From Sphingomonas xinjiangensis (GTDB lineage: Bacteria > Pseudomonadota > Alphaproteobacteria > Sphingomonadales > Sphingomonadaceae), in NCBI RefSeq assembly GCF_014199255.1, contig NZ_JACIJF010000008.1:62001-126000 (forward strand): a DNA stretch of 64,000 bases. The letters run 5' to 3'. This document shows, piece by piece, positions 8,477 through 16,966 of the stretch; within the stretch, counting starts at the first letter, position 1; every line of letters starts with the position of its first letter. The notes under the pieces are model-generated. The model worked only from the letters and a program-made list of their open reading frames with translations, did no database searches and was not told the origin of the DNA. A program made the position numbers and the translations under genes.

Positions 8477-10255
8477 ATGGCCGATCCCGCCCCTGCTCCG
8501 CAGCCCAAGCGCAAGCTTAGCAACCTGTTGATCGTGTGGCGTTTTACCCGCCGCTACCCGCTGCAACTGGCGCTTGCGACGCTGGCGCTGATCGGGTCGT
8601 CGATCGCCACCTTGTGGATCCCGCGCACCTTCCAGAAAATTGTCGACAACGGCTTCGCCGCGGGCGCGGACACAAGCAAGATCGGCGTGTATTTCCAGGG
8701 ATTGCTGCTGGTCGTGCTGGCGCTGTCGGTCGCGACGGCGGTGCGCTTCTACTTCGTCAGTTGGGTCGGCGAGCGCACCGTTGCCGACATGCGCGTGGCG
8801 GTGCACCGCAACCTGCTGCGCCTGCCACCCAAATGGTTCGAGGAGAACCGCCCGTCCGAGATCGCGTCGCGGCTCACCTCCGACACCGCGATCATCGAGA
8901 TGGTGGTGGGCACCACCGTCTCCACCGCACTGCGCAATCTGCTGACCGGCATTGGTGGCCTGATCTACCTCTTCGCGCTGTCGCCACGGATCGCAGCGTA
9001 CCTGCTGGTCGGCATCCCGCTGATCGTGCTGCCGATCGTCTGGCTGGGCGGACGCGTGCGCACGCTCTCTCGCACCAGCCAGGACAGCATCGCCGAGATC
9101 GGCGCGACTTCGTCCGAGACGCTGGGCGCGATGCGGATCGTCCAGGCGTTCGGCCAGGAACGCCGCGAGAGCGCGCGGTTCGAAGGCGCGGTCGAGCGCA
9201 GTTTCGCCGCCGCCAAGCGCCGCTTCGGCCTGCGCGCGGTGATGACCGCTTTGGTGATCGGAGTGCTGTTCACCGCCATCACGCTGATCATGTGGGACGC
9301 GGTGTCGGGCGTGGCCGAAGGGCGCATCTCGGGCGGCGCGATCACGGCGTTCGTGATCACCGCCGGGCTGGTGACCGGGTCGTTCGGCGCGCTGACCGAA
9401 GTCTATGGCGAGCTGCTGCGGGGATCGGGCGCGGCGAGCCGGCTGGCCGAATTGCTGACCGAGCAGCCCGACATCGCCGCGCCGGCCAAACCGGTGGCGC
9501 TGCCGCAGCCGCCGCGCGGAGAGATCGCGTTCGAGCAAGTGACCTTCCGCTATCCCAGCCGGCCGGAGGTTTCGGCGCTGAACGACTTCTCGCTGGACGT
9601 GCGGCCCGGCGAAACGGTGGCGGTGGTGGGCCCATCGGGTGCGGGCAAGTCGACGCTGTTCCAGCTGGTGCAGCGTTTCTACGACCCCGAAGCCGGCACC
9701 GTGCGGATCGACGGCGTGGCGGTGCGCGACGCCGATCCGGGCGAGGTGCGCGCGCGCATGGCGATCGTGCCGCAGGAAACGGTGATCTTCGCAGCCTCGG
9801 CGCGGGACAATCTGCGCTATGGCGCCTGGGATGCCAGCGACGACGCGATCTGGGCCGCGGCGGAAGCCGCCAACGCCGCGGAGTTCCTGCGCGCGCTGCC
9901 GCAGGGGCTCGACACCTTCCTGGGCGAAGGCGGCGCGCGGCTTTCGGGCGGGCAGCGCCAGCGGATCGCGATTGCGCGCGCACTGCTCCGCGATGCGCCG
10001 ATCCTGTTGCTGGACGAGGCGACGAGCGCGCTGGACGCCGAAAGCGAGCGGCTGGTGCAGGACGCGCTGGAACGGCTGATGGCGAACCGCACGACTTTGG
10101 TGATCGCGCACCGGCTTGCGACCGTACGCGCGGCCGCGCGGATCATCGTGATGGACGAAGGACGGATCGTGGAAAGCGGGACGCATGGCGCGCTGGTGGC
10201 GCAGGGCGGGCTGTATGCGCGGCTGGCGGCGTTGCAGTTTAGTGAGGTGGGGTGA
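8477..10255 (+). CDS. ABC exporter half-transporter (ABCB/MsbA-like), fused membrane and ATPase domains
   Basis: This 592-residue protein has a six-helix ABC membrane domain (about residues 20-310) followed by the ATPase (about 350-590). Walker A is GPSGAGKST, the Q-loop lies in IVPQETVIFA, the signature is ARLSGGQRQRIAIARALL, Walker B is ILLLDEATSALD and the switch histidine is in VIAHRLATV. It would work as a homodimer exporting a lipid or hydrophobic compound from the inner membrane. The substrate cannot be read from the sequence. The upstream gap of 233 bp back to the divergent phaZ holds no gene that I can see. Confidence 0.93.
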   Translation: MADPAPAPQPKRKLSNLLIVWRFTRRYPLQLALATLALIGSSIATLWIPRTFQKIVDNGFAAGADTSKIGVYFQGLLLVVLALSVATAVRFYFVSWVGERTVADMRVAVHRNLLRLPPKWFEENRPSEIASRLTSDTAIIEMVVGTTVSTALRNLLTGIGGLIYLFALSPRIAAYLLVGIPLIVLPIVWLGGRVRTLSRTSQDSIAEIGATSSETLGAMRIVQAFGQERRESARFEGAVERSFAAAKRRFGLRAVMTALVIGVLFTAITLIMWDAVSGVAEGRISGGAITAFVITAGLVTGSFGALTEVYGELLRGSGAASRLAELLTEQPDIAAPAKPVALPQPPRGEIAFEQVTFRYPSRPEVSALNDFSLDVRPGETVAVVGPSGAGKSTLFQLVQRFYDPEAGTVRIDGVAVRDADPGEVRARMAIVPQETVIFAASARDNLRYGAWDASDDAIWAAAEAANAAEFLRALPQGLDTFLGEGGARLSGGQRQRIAIARALLRDAPILLLDEATSALDAESERLVQDALERLMANRTTLVIAHRLATVRAAARIIVMDEGRIVESGTHGALVAQGGLYARLAALQFSEVG

Positions 10256-10339
10256 GGTTGGGATAGGCCCAGCCCCACTGAGAGGATGAGTCGAATGCGC
10301 CGGCGACGCTCCATGCCCGATTGGAGCTGTTCGAAGCTG

Positions 10340-10404
10340 GTAGCTTAAGTCTTTTTGAGCGCGCAGACGCGCGCACCCGCCCCCGTCCCTTTCAGGGAGG
10401 GGAG
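10340..10404. repeat. Half copy of a dispersed repeat (right end only)
   Basis: The segment reads GTAGCTTAAGTCTTTTTGAG, then GCGCGCAGACGCGCGCACCC, and ends in a CCCTTTCAGGGAGGGGAG hairpin. The same order, with almost the same words, is found at about 12676-12748 (right half of the full copy there). It lies directly upstream of the DUF559 cassette. Only the right terminus is recognisable here, so this is a truncated copy. Confidence 0.55.
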
Positions 10405-10427
10405 TTGATTGCGGGATCGGGCCACTG

Positions 10428-10462
10428 CTCCCCTCCCTGAAAGGGAGGGGCTGGGGGTGGGT
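10428..10462 (+). repeat. 35-bp repeat module, left arm of the DUF559 cassette
   Basis: The module begins CTCCCCTCCCTGAAAGGGAG and continues GGGCTGGGGGTGGGT. It contains its own small palindrome. An inverted copy (34 of 35 positions identical by eye) lies at 10848-10882, and another inverted copy (also 34 of 35) at 28077-28111. Together with 10848-10882 it brackets the DUF559 gene. Confidence 0.8.
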
Positions 10463-10496
10463 TGGCGAGCGCAGCGAGCCACGCTACGCTCGAGTA

Positions 10497-10919
10497 ATGC
10501 GCCGGCGGATCGATCCTGAACTGACCGCAAGAGCGCGCGAGATGCGCAACAGTCCGACAGTGGCCGAGCTTGCGGTCTGGCGGCTCCTCTCGCATCACCG
10601 CCCCGCCTTTACACGGCAGCTGGTGGTTGCGCCGTTCATCCTCGATCTTGCCTGTCGGCAGGGCAAGCTCGCAATCGAGTTCGACGGGAGCCAGCATCTC
10701 GAACAAGCTGGCTATGACGACAAACCATCGGCGTTTCTGGAGGCGCAGGGCTGGAGCGTCACTCGGCTGTGGAACTCGGACGTCCTGTCCAATCCGGAAG
10801 GCGCCGCTGCGTTCATCCTGTCCCGCGCCGCCGAGTGCCTCGGCGGCACCCACCCCCAGCCCCTCCCTTCCAGGGAGGGGAGAATGAGATCGCCCCGCAA
10901 GCGGGTTGCTGCTGAATGA
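10497..10919 (+). CDS. DUF559 (VSR-like endonuclease fold) protein
   Basis: This 140-residue protein starts MRRRIDPELTARAREMRNSP. It has the DUF559 core: TVAELAVWRLL, FTRQLVVAPFILDLACRQGKLAIEFDGSQH, and VTRLWNSDVL. The D..E.D arrangement (ILDLACRQGKLAIEFDG) matches the PD-(D/E)XK-type active site of very-short-patch-repair-like nucleases. Its biological role is not established for the family. The last roughly 24 codons are formed by an inverted copy of the 35-bp repeat (10848-10882), so the C-terminus is repeat-derived. The gene is bracketed by that repeat and overlaps an upstream in-frame ATG of the next gene. Confidence 0.82.
   Translation: MRRRIDPELTARAREMRNSPTVAELAVWRLLSHHRPAFTRQLVVAPFILDLACRQGKLAIEFDGSQHLEQAGYDDKPSAFLEAQGWSVTRLWNSDVLSNPEGAAAFILSRAAECLGGTHPQPLPSREGRMRSPRKRVAAE
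10848..10882 (-). repeat. 35-bp repeat module, right arm of the DUF559 cassette
   Basis: Read on the minus strand it begins CTCCCCTCCCTGGAAGGGAG and continues GGGCTGGGGGTGGGT, differing at one position from the left arm at 10428-10462. It is embedded in the 3' coding end of the DUF559 gene, so the cassette boundary falls inside the frame. Confidence 0.8.
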
Positions 10920-10939
10920 CAACAAAAAGGGAGAGGATT

Positions 10940-12109
10940 ATGGCTGAGTTCGACATCGTTCTGTACGGCGCGACCGGGTTCACCGGGCGGTTGGTGGCCG
11001 AGTATCTGGCGCAGCGCTATGGCGATGGCGGCGTGCGCTGGGCGATGGCGGGGCGGTCGCTCTCCAAGCTGGAGCAGGTGCGCGACGAGATAGGCGCACC
11101 TGCCGGTACGCCGCTGCTTGCCGCCAACGCCGATGATCCTGCGGCCCTAAGGGCGATGGTGGCGCGGGCTGGCGTGGTCATCACCACCGTGGGTCCGTAC
11201 CAGTTGCATGGTGAGCCGTTGCTGGCGGCGTGCGCGGCGGCGGGCACGGGCTATGTCGATTTGTGCGGCGAGCCGGCCTGGATGCGGCAGATGATCGATA
11301 AGTATGACGACGCCGCCAAAGCGAGCGGCGCGCGGATCGTGTTTTCCTGCGGGTTCGATTCCATTCCGTTCGATCTGGGGGTGTGGTTCGCGCAGGCCGA
11401 GGCGCGGCGGCGGTTCGGGCGGGCGGCGCCGCGCGTGAAGGGCCGCATCCGGGCGATGAAGGGAACGTTTTCGGGCGGGACCTTTGCCAGCGCCAAGGCG
11501 TCGATAGCAGCCGCCGCGCAGGATCCGGCGATCCTGAAGCTGATGGTGGACCCCTTTTCGCTGGCGCCGGGCTTTGCCGGGCCGCACCAGCCGAACGGAA
11601 TGGTGCCGCATTACGACGATGCCGTCGCCGCTTGGGTCGCGCCGTTCATGATGGCGGTGATCAACACCAAGAACGTGCACCGCACCAACTTTCTGGCGGG
11701 CCAGCCTTATGGTGCCGACTTCCAATATGACGAGATGACGGTGGTGCCCGGGCTGGGCGAAGTCGGGCGGGCGGCGGCCGAGGCGGTCGCGAAGCTGAAC
11801 CCGCTGAGCGGAAACAAAGGGCCGGCGCCGGGCGAAGGGCCGAGCAAGGAAGCGCGCGAGAGCGGGTTCTACGACATCGCCTTTGTCGCCGAGATGCCGT
11901 CGGAAGAACGCGTCACCGTGTCGGTGAAGGGCGACCGCGATCCGGGCTATGGATCGACCAGCAAGATGATCGCGGAGTCCGCTTTATGCCTGCTGCGCGA
12001 TGTGCCGGCTGAGGGCAAGGGCGGGATCTGGACGCCCGGTGCGCTGATGCCCGAAGCGCTGAAGGCGCGGCTGGAGGCGCATGCGGGGCTGACCTTCGCG
12101 GTGGAGTGA
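10940..12109 (+). CDS. Saccharopine dehydrogenase-like NAD(P)-binding protein (trans-acting enoyl reductase type)
   Basis: This 389-residue protein opens with a Rossmann motif (DIVLYGATGFTGRLVAEYL), and has VVITTVGPYQLHGEPLLAAC and YVDLCGEPAW, which are typical of the SCCPDH-like/trans-acting enoyl reductase family. True saccharopine dehydrogenase activity is unlikely; relatives act in lipid biosynthesis or have no known substrate. I chose the ATG at 10940 because AGGGAGAGG lies just upstream; an earlier in-frame ATG at 10916 overlaps the DUF559 stop. It is followed by a convergent membrane-protein gene. Confidence 0.85.
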   Translation: MAEFDIVLYGATGFTGRLVAEYLAQRYGDGGVRWAMAGRSLSKLEQVRDEIGAPAGTPLLAANADDPAALRAMVARAGVVITTVGPYQLHGEPLLAACAAAGTGYVDLCGEPAWMRQMIDKYDDAAKASGARIVFSCGFDSIPFDLGVWFAQAEARRRFGRAAPRVKGRIRAMKGTFSGGTFASAKASIAAAAQDPAILKLMVDPFSLAPGFAGPHQPNGMVPHYDDAVAAWVAPFMMAVINTKNVHRTNFLAGQPYGADFQYDEMTVVPGLGEVGRAAAEAVAKLNPLSGNKGPAPGEGPSKEARESGFYDIAFVAEMPSEERVTVSVKGDRDPGYGSTSKMIAESALCLLRDVPAEGKGGIWTPGALMPEALKARLEAHAGLTFAVE

Positions 12110-12115
12110 GGGCGC

Positions 12116-12463
12116 CTAGCGGCTCGTCCCGGTTATCGAGATCGAGGGCACGTCCTTGTAGAAAAACAGCGGAATGATGGCCGCGACCAGCAGCAGGACG
12201 ATGGCCAGCGGTATCAGCACGCGGCGGCGTGCTTCGTTGTCAGCGTGGAGTGCCGCGCGGTCTAGCCAGTAGCGGTTGGGGCCCGCGTCTTGGATAGCGC
12301 CGGTGGCCCGTAGCCGAGTGAACTCGCGTTGTTCGGCTGGGGTACGGGGCATGAAGGCGACGGCATCTTCGCGGGTGATGGCGTGCTGGGCGAGAAGCAC
12401 GGCGATGATGCCGCGGCGGGTGCGCCCGGCCAGACCGGTGGTGATGGCGGTTTGCACGTTCAT
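12116..12463 (-). CDS. Small membrane protein of unknown function
   Basis: This 115-residue protein is cytoplasmic at the N-terminus and has one hydrophobic segment near the C-terminus (RVLIPLAIVLLLVAAIIPLFF). I chose the ATG at 12463 because AGGGGG lies 8-9 nt upstream on the minus strand; the frame is open further upstream but runs into the hairpin at 12534-12558. I do not recognise the family. The N-terminal region (AITREDAVAFMPRTPAEQREF) has helical, helix-turn-helix-like character, but this is not enough for an assignment. It converges with the oxidoreductase gene with 6 nt between stops. Confidence 0.6.
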   Translation of the reverse strand: MNVQTAITTGLAGRTRRGIIAVLLAQHAITREDAVAFMPRTPAEQREFTRLRATGAIQDAGPNRYWLDRAALHADNEARRRVLIPLAIVLLLVAAIIPLFFYKDVPSISITGTSR

Positions 12464-12533
12464 GGTGATGGCCCCCTGCGCTGGTGCGCGGAGGGTGGCA
12501 CGATGTGCGGGCCCGGGGCAATCCGGGTTAAGC

Positions 12534-12558
12534 GATCCTCCCCTGCAAGGGGAGGATC
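12534..12558. terminator. Palindromic hairpin upstream of the small membrane-protein gene
   Basis: Perfect 10-bp stem GATCCTCCCC / GGGGAGGATC with a TGCAA loop. It lies between RNase R and the small membrane-protein gene, both read leftward, and could end the rnr transcript together with the repeat copy at 12594-12748. No T-run follows. Confidence 0.4.
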
Positions 12559-12593
12559 GTTTGGGACGGTAAGCGCGCGCTCTCAACCCATTT

Positions 12594-12748
12594 ATCCCTC
12601 CCTGGAAGGGAGGGGATCAAGGGGTGGGTTTAGCGCCGGGCGGGGCTCGATGCCGCGGCTGGGGCTTTGATGGTGTAGGTCTGAGTCTCTTTTGGCGCGC
12701 AGACGCGCGCACCCACCCCCTGCCCCTCGCTGCTAGCAGGGAGGGGCG
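12594..12748. repeat. MITE-like repeat element with inverted arms (copy B)
   Basis: Left arm 12594-12629 and inverted right arm 12711-12748 are variants of the 35-bp module (CCCTCCCTGGAAGGGAGGGG with GGGGTGGGT, and ACCCACCCCC with GCAGGGAGGGG). The interior has TTAGCGCCGGGCGGGGCTCG followed by ATGCCGCGGCTGGGGCTTTG, which resembles the interior of the element at 27967-28111. The segment is non-coding. It fills most of the 300-bp gap between RNase R and the small membrane-protein gene, where I see no gene. Confidence 0.7.
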
Positions 12749-12767
12749 TTATGGGTTGGCCTAGGCG

Positions 12768-15074
12768 CTAGCGCTTCTTGCCTTGGTGGCGGATATTGCC
12801 GGGGCGGCCGCGGCGTTTCAGGACGCGGGGTGGCCCGGATTTGCCGCGGCGGGTTTCGCTCGCCGGACTTCCGGCAGAGCCCTTGCCGTCGGGGAGTTCG
12901 AAGCGCAGCGCGCCGGAAACCGGGTTGGCTTCGGCGAGGCGCAGTTGGAGGCGCTGGCCCAGCTTGAACTCTTCGCCTGAATGTTCACCGATCAGGCGCT
13001 GGCTCGCTTCGTCATAGCGGAAATACTCGGAGCCCAGATCGCGCACCGGGACGAGCCCGTCGCCGCCGATACCCTCGATCGTGGCGAAGAAGCCGAAATT
13101 CTGCACGCCGGTGATGCGCGCGTCCATGACCGTTCCGACATGTTCGGACAGGTATGCCGCGACATAGCGGTCGACCGTTTCGCGCTCGGCCTCCATCGCG
13201 CGGCGCTCGAGCTGGCTGATGCTTTCGCCGATGCGGTCCATGCTGCCGGCTTCCTCTGCGGTCAGCCCGCCCGGGCCGAGGCGATAGGCGTCGACCAGCG
13301 ACCGGTGCACGACCAGATCGGCATAGCGGCGGATCGGCGAGGTGAAGTGAGCGTAGCTGCCGAGGCCAAGGCCGAAATGGCCGGTATTGTCGGGGCCGTA
13401 ATAGGCTTGGGTCTGGGTGCGCAGCACCTGCTGCATGATCTCGTCGCGGGCGTCGGACTCCCCTACCCGCTCAAGAATGCGGTTGAAGGTCGCCGGGCGG
13501 ATCACCTGGCCGAGCGCGAATTCGAGGTCGAAGGTCGCCAGATAATCCTTGAGCGCGGTCAGCTTCTCACGCGTCGGCGGCTCGTGGTCGCGGTACATGA
13601 CCGGCGCCTTTTTCGCCTCCAATGCCTTGGCCGCAGCGACGTTTGCGGCGATCATGTAATCCTCGATCAGCTTGTGCGCGTCGAGCCGCTCGCGCGGGGC
13701 GACCGACATGATGCGCCCCTTTTCGTCCAGGACGATGCGGCGCTCGGGCAAGTCGAGATCGAGCGGCTCGCGCTTCTGGCGGGCGCGGTAGAGCGCGTGC
13801 CAGCAGTCCCAGAGCGGGGCGAGGATGTCGCGGAGCTGCGTTTCCTCGGCCGACTGAGTGTAGGGCGCGTCGGCATCCGTGGCTTCGCCAGCGCCTGCCG
13901 CGCCATGAGGCAGCGGACGCTTGTCGATCAGCGCCTGGGCGTTCTCATAGGGGATGTTGGCGGCGATGCGGACGACGGCGCGGGTGAAGCGCCAGCTCTT
14001 GAGCGCGCCGTCCTTCGACACCTGAAGGTGGCAGGCCATGGCGGCGCGGTCGGCGCCTTCCTTGAGCGAGCATACTTCGGCCGACAGGATCTCGGGGAGC
14101 ATCGGCACGACGCGGTCGGGGAAATAGACCGAATTGCCGCGCTTGCGCGCCTCGCGGTCGATCGCCGAGCCGGGGCGGACATAGAAGGACACGTCGGCGA
14201 TGGCGACCACGGCCTTCCAGCCGCCTTCGTTCTTGGGATCGTCGTCGGGCGTGGCCCAGACCGCGTCATCATGATCGCGCGCGTCGACGGGGTCGATCGC
14301 GACGATCGGGAGATGGGTGAGGTCTTCGCGCTCGCCCAAGGGTTGCTTCGAGACGCGCTCGGCTTCGGCGAGGAGTTCGTCGGAGAAGACGTCGGGGATG
14401 CCGTGCTTGTGGATGGCGATCAGCGAGAAGCTGCGCGGGGCAAAGGGGTCGCCCAAAATCTCGGTGACGTGGGCGAAGATGCGCGGCGGCTTGCCGGCCT
14501 TGTTGGCGAGCACGAGGTCGCCGGGTTCGGCGTCCTTTCGCTCGGAGATCGGGTAGACATTGCGCTCGCGCTTGTCGACCGGGTGGAGGTAGAGCCGGCC
14601 ATCCTCTTCGCGGACGACGCCCAGGACCTGCTCCTCGCCGCTGGCGAGCTTCTTCATCGGGTGGGCGACGAGGCCGTTGCCGGCTTCTTCGGTGCGCGCG
14701 AGGATGCGGTCGCCGATGGCGAGCGCGGCGCGCTTGCCGCGCGGTTCGCGCACGCGCAGGCGGGGCACGGGAATGCCCTCGGCCTCCCAGCGCTCGGGCA
14801 CCGCCCAGACGGTGTCGCCGTCATTGTCGGTGATGCGCAGCACCGTGACCTTGGGCACGCCGCCCATCTTGTGGAACGCGCGGCCGGGGCCGCCGTCGAT
14901 CAGGCCTTCGTCGGCCATGTCCTTCAAGAGCGCCTTGAGCGCGATCTTGTCCTGCGCGGACAGGCCGAACGCCTTGGCGATCTCGCGCTTGCCGGCGGGC
15001 GTGTCGGAGGACGTGATGAAGTCGAGGATCTGCTGCCGGGTGGGCAGGCCTGCTCTTGTCTTGGTTCTTGCCAT
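12768..15074 (-). CDS. rnr: Ribonuclease R
   Basis: This 768-residue 3'-5' exoribonuclease has an N-terminal winged-helix region (TRQQILDFITSSD), cold-shock domains, the RNB catalytic core and a C-terminal S1 domain. The acidic metal-binding block is VAIDPVDARDHDDAVWA (about residues 270-285), and the RNB end has FTSPIRRYADLVVHRSL. S1 follows around residue 650 (GTVMDARITGVQNFGFFATI), then a short basic tail ending RRGRPGNIRHQGKKR. RNase R degrades structured RNA and takes part in RNA quality control. The ATG is preceded by GAGGG. It is a single gene, divergent from glpD. Confidence 0.95.
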   Translation of the reverse strand: MARTKTRAGLPTRQQILDFITSSDTPAGKREIAKAFGLSAQDKIALKALLKDMADEGLIDGGPGRAFHKMGGVPKVTVLRITDNDGDTVWAVPERWEAEGIPVPRLRVREPRGKRAALAIGDRILARTEEAGNGLVAHPMKKLASGEEQVLGVVREEDGRLYLHPVDKRERNVYPISERKDAEPGDLVLANKAGKPPRIFAHVTEILGDPFAPRSFSLIAIHKHGIPDVFSDELLAEAERVSKQPLGEREDLTHLPIVAIDPVDARDHDDAVWATPDDDPKNEGGWKAVVAIADVSFYVRPGSAIDREARKRGNSVYFPDRVVPMLPEILSAEVCSLKEGADRAAMACHLQVSKDGALKSWRFTRAVVRIAANIPYENAQALIDKRPLPHGAAGAGEATDADAPYTQSAEETQLRDILAPLWDCWHALYRARQKREPLDLDLPERRIVLDEKGRIMSVAPRERLDAHKLIEDYMIAANVAAAKALEAKKAPVMYRDHEPPTREKLTALKDYLATFDLEFALGQVIRPATFNRILERVGESDARDEIMQQVLRTQTQAYYGPDNTGHFGLGLGSYAHFTSPIRRYADLVVHRSLVDAYRLGPGGLTAEEAGSMDRIGESISQLERRAMEAERETVDRYVAAYLSEHVGTVMDARITGVQNFGFFATIEGIGGDGLVPVRDLGSEYFRYDEASQRLIGEHSGEEFKLGQRLQLRLAEANPVSGALRFELPDGKGSAGSPASETRRGKSGPPRVLKRRGRPGNIRHQGKKR

Positions 15075-15128
15075 TCAACCCTCACATAGGGACTCGCGTG
15101 CCATGTACCAACTTCCTAGGTTAGCTCC

Positions 15129-16583
15129 GTGTCCTATGACCTGTTGATCATCGGCGGCGGCATCAATGGCTGCGCCATCGCCCGCGAGGCTGCGCTGAAC
15201 GGGCTGAAGGTCCTGCTGGTCGAGAAGGACGATCTGGCGAGCCATACCTCTTCGGCATCGTCCAAGCTGATCCATGGCGGGCTGCGATACCTCGAAACCT
15301 ACCAGTTCCGGCTGGTGCATGAGGCGCTGGAGGACCGCGAGCGGTTGCTGGCGGCAGCGCCGCATCTGATCCGCCCGATGCGCTTCGTGCTGCCGCATGC
15401 CCATGATGTGCGGCCGTGGTGGATGGTGCGGGTGGGACTGTGGCTCTACGACCTGCTGGGCGGGCAGTCTTCGCTGCCGCGTTCGCGCGGGTTGCGGGCG
15501 GCGGATGCGGACTATGTGGCGCCGCTGAAGGGCGCGCCGCGCGGCTTCGTCTATTCCGACGCGTGGGTGGACGATGCGCGGCTGACGGTCGCCAATGCGC
15601 TGGATGCGGCGGCGAACGGGGCGGAGATCGCGACGCGCGTCGAAATGCTGGAGGCCGTGCGCGAGGCGGAGGGCTGGCGCGTGCGGCTATCGGACGGGCG
15701 GAGCGTGCGGGCGCGCGCAGTGGTGAATGCGGGCGGGCCGTGGGTGCGCGGCGTGCTCGACCGGACCGGAGTGGCGAGCGGATCGGGGGTGCGGCTGGTC
15801 AGGGGAAGCCACGTCGTCGTGCCCAAGCTGTTCGAGGGGGACCATGCCTATATCCTCCAGCAACCCGACCGGCGGATCGTGTTCGCGATTCCCTATGAGG
15901 GCGAGTTCACCGAAATCGGGACGACCGACGTGCCGGTGGACGATCCGGCCGACGCGGTGTGCTCGCAGGAGGAAAAGGCATATCTCTGCGGCGCGGTGAA
16001 CCGGTATTTCTCGCGTCAGGTTTCGCCCGCTGCCATCGTGTCGTGCTGGTCGGGCGTGCGGCCGCTGTTCGATGATGGCGCCGCGGCGGCGCAGGCGGTG
16101 ACGCGCGATTATGTGCTGGAACTGGACGACGGTGGCCCGCCGCTGCTGTCGGTGTTCGGGGGCAAGATCACTACGGCGCGGGCGCTGGCCGAGGAAGCGG
16201 TGGCGAAGATCGGCGGGGCGATGGGCGTGGAAGTCCAGCCGCGGACGCGGGCGCGGGTGTTTCCGGGCGGCGCGATTGCCGATGTGGGCAGGCTGGGCGA
16301 GGAACTGGCGCAGCGCTGGCCGTTCCTGGGTAAGGCGCGGGCGGCGCGGCTGGCGCATGCCTATGGCAGTGCCGCGCGTGAGATGCTGAAGCCGGTGCAG
16401 GAGGCGAGCGATCTGGGCCAGGATTTCGGCGCCGGGCTGAGCGAAGTGGAGGCGCGCTGGCTGCGGGCGCATGAATGGGCGCGGACACCGGAGGACGTGC
16501 TGTGGCGGCGCAGCAAGCGGGGGCTGCACATGCTCCCGGAGGAACAGGCGCGGTTCGCTACCTGGTGGAGCGAATTGCGTTAA
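15129..16583 (+). CDS. glpD: Aerobic glycerol-3-phosphate dehydrogenase
   Basis: This 484-residue FAD enzyme oxidises sn-glycerol-3-phosphate to DHAP at the inner membrane and passes electrons to the quinone pool. It has the FAD-binding GGGINGCAIAREAALNG near the N-terminus, SSKLIHGGLRYLE, the substrate-region RGSHVVVPKLF and SVFGGKITTARALAEEA near residue 340. The start is a GTG at 15129; no closer ATG fits the N-terminal dinucleotide fold. It stands alone, with no glpF or glpK beside it in this window. Confidence 0.93.
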   Translation: MSYDLLIIGGGINGCAIAREAALNGLKVLLVEKDDLASHTSSASSKLIHGGLRYLETYQFRLVHEALEDRERLLAAAPHLIRPMRFVLPHAHDVRPWWMVRVGLWLYDLLGGQSSLPRSRGLRAADADYVAPLKGAPRGFVYSDAWVDDARLTVANALDAAANGAEIATRVEMLEAVREAEGWRVRLSDGRSVRARAVVNAGGPWVRGVLDRTGVASGSGVRLVRGSHVVVPKLFEGDHAYILQQPDRRIVFAIPYEGEFTEIGTTDVPVDDPADAVCSQEEKAYLCGAVNRYFSRQVSPAAIVSCWSGVRPLFDDGAAAAQAVTRDYVLELDDGGPPLLSVFGGKITTARALAEEAVAKIGGAMGVEVQPRTRARVFPGGAIADVGRLGEELAQRWPFLGKARAARLAHAYGSAAREMLKPVQEASDLGQDFGAGLSEVEARWLRAHEWARTPEDVLWRRSKRGLHMLPEEQARFATWWSELR

Positions 16584-16630
16584 CCAGATGATGACAAACT
16601 TAGGTTAAGCTTGCCCGAGAGGGAGCAAGC

Positions 16631-16963
16631 ATGGCGACCAGGTTTTCACAGTACCGAGCCGTCACGCCTGCGCTGGTCGAGCAGCGCGGAGAGCCGCGCC
16701 ACCGCGTCCTCGTCACCCCCGCGACCGTGCGCGCCCATGGCGACGAAGCCGATGAGGCGACGCTGCGCGACCTGTCGGTCTATGGCTGCCGCCTCTCCTG
16801 CCCTGCCGAATATCCGCAAGGCGAGCGGCTGTGGCTGCGCTTCAACGGCAGCATGCCCATCGCGGCGAGCGTGGTTTGGAACGATGGCGAGCAGGTCGGC
16901 TGCCGCTTCGACGCACCGATCGAGCGCAGTCTGATGCGCGCGCTCACGCTGGTGATTTGCTGA
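16631..16963 (+). CDS. PilZ-domain protein
   Basis: This 110-residue protein has the PilZ layout: a basic stretch EQRGEPRHRVLV (RxxxR-type element, with REP then RHRV), a beta-barrel with DLSVYGCRLSCP (D/NxSxxG), and WFNDGEQVGCRF-like end (VWNDGEQVGCRFDAP). PilZ domains bind cyclic di-GMP when both motifs are intact; here the first motif reads RGEPRHR, so binding is possible but unproven. The ATG follows GAGGGAGCAAGC. It is a single small gene after glpD and converges with the oxygenase gene. Confidence 0.8.
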   Translation: MATRFSQYRAVTPALVEQRGEPRHRVLVTPATVRAHGDEADEATLRDLSVYGCRLSCPAEYPQGERLWLRFNGSMPIAASVVWNDGEQVGCRFDAPIERSLMRALTLVIC

Positions 16964-16966
16964 AGC

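Noticed and set aside
12981..15089. A 702-codon open frame on the plus strand opposite RNase R
   Set aside because: Antisense of a well-supported rnr gene. The composition is typical of shadow frames, with no recognisable domain or ribosome binding site.
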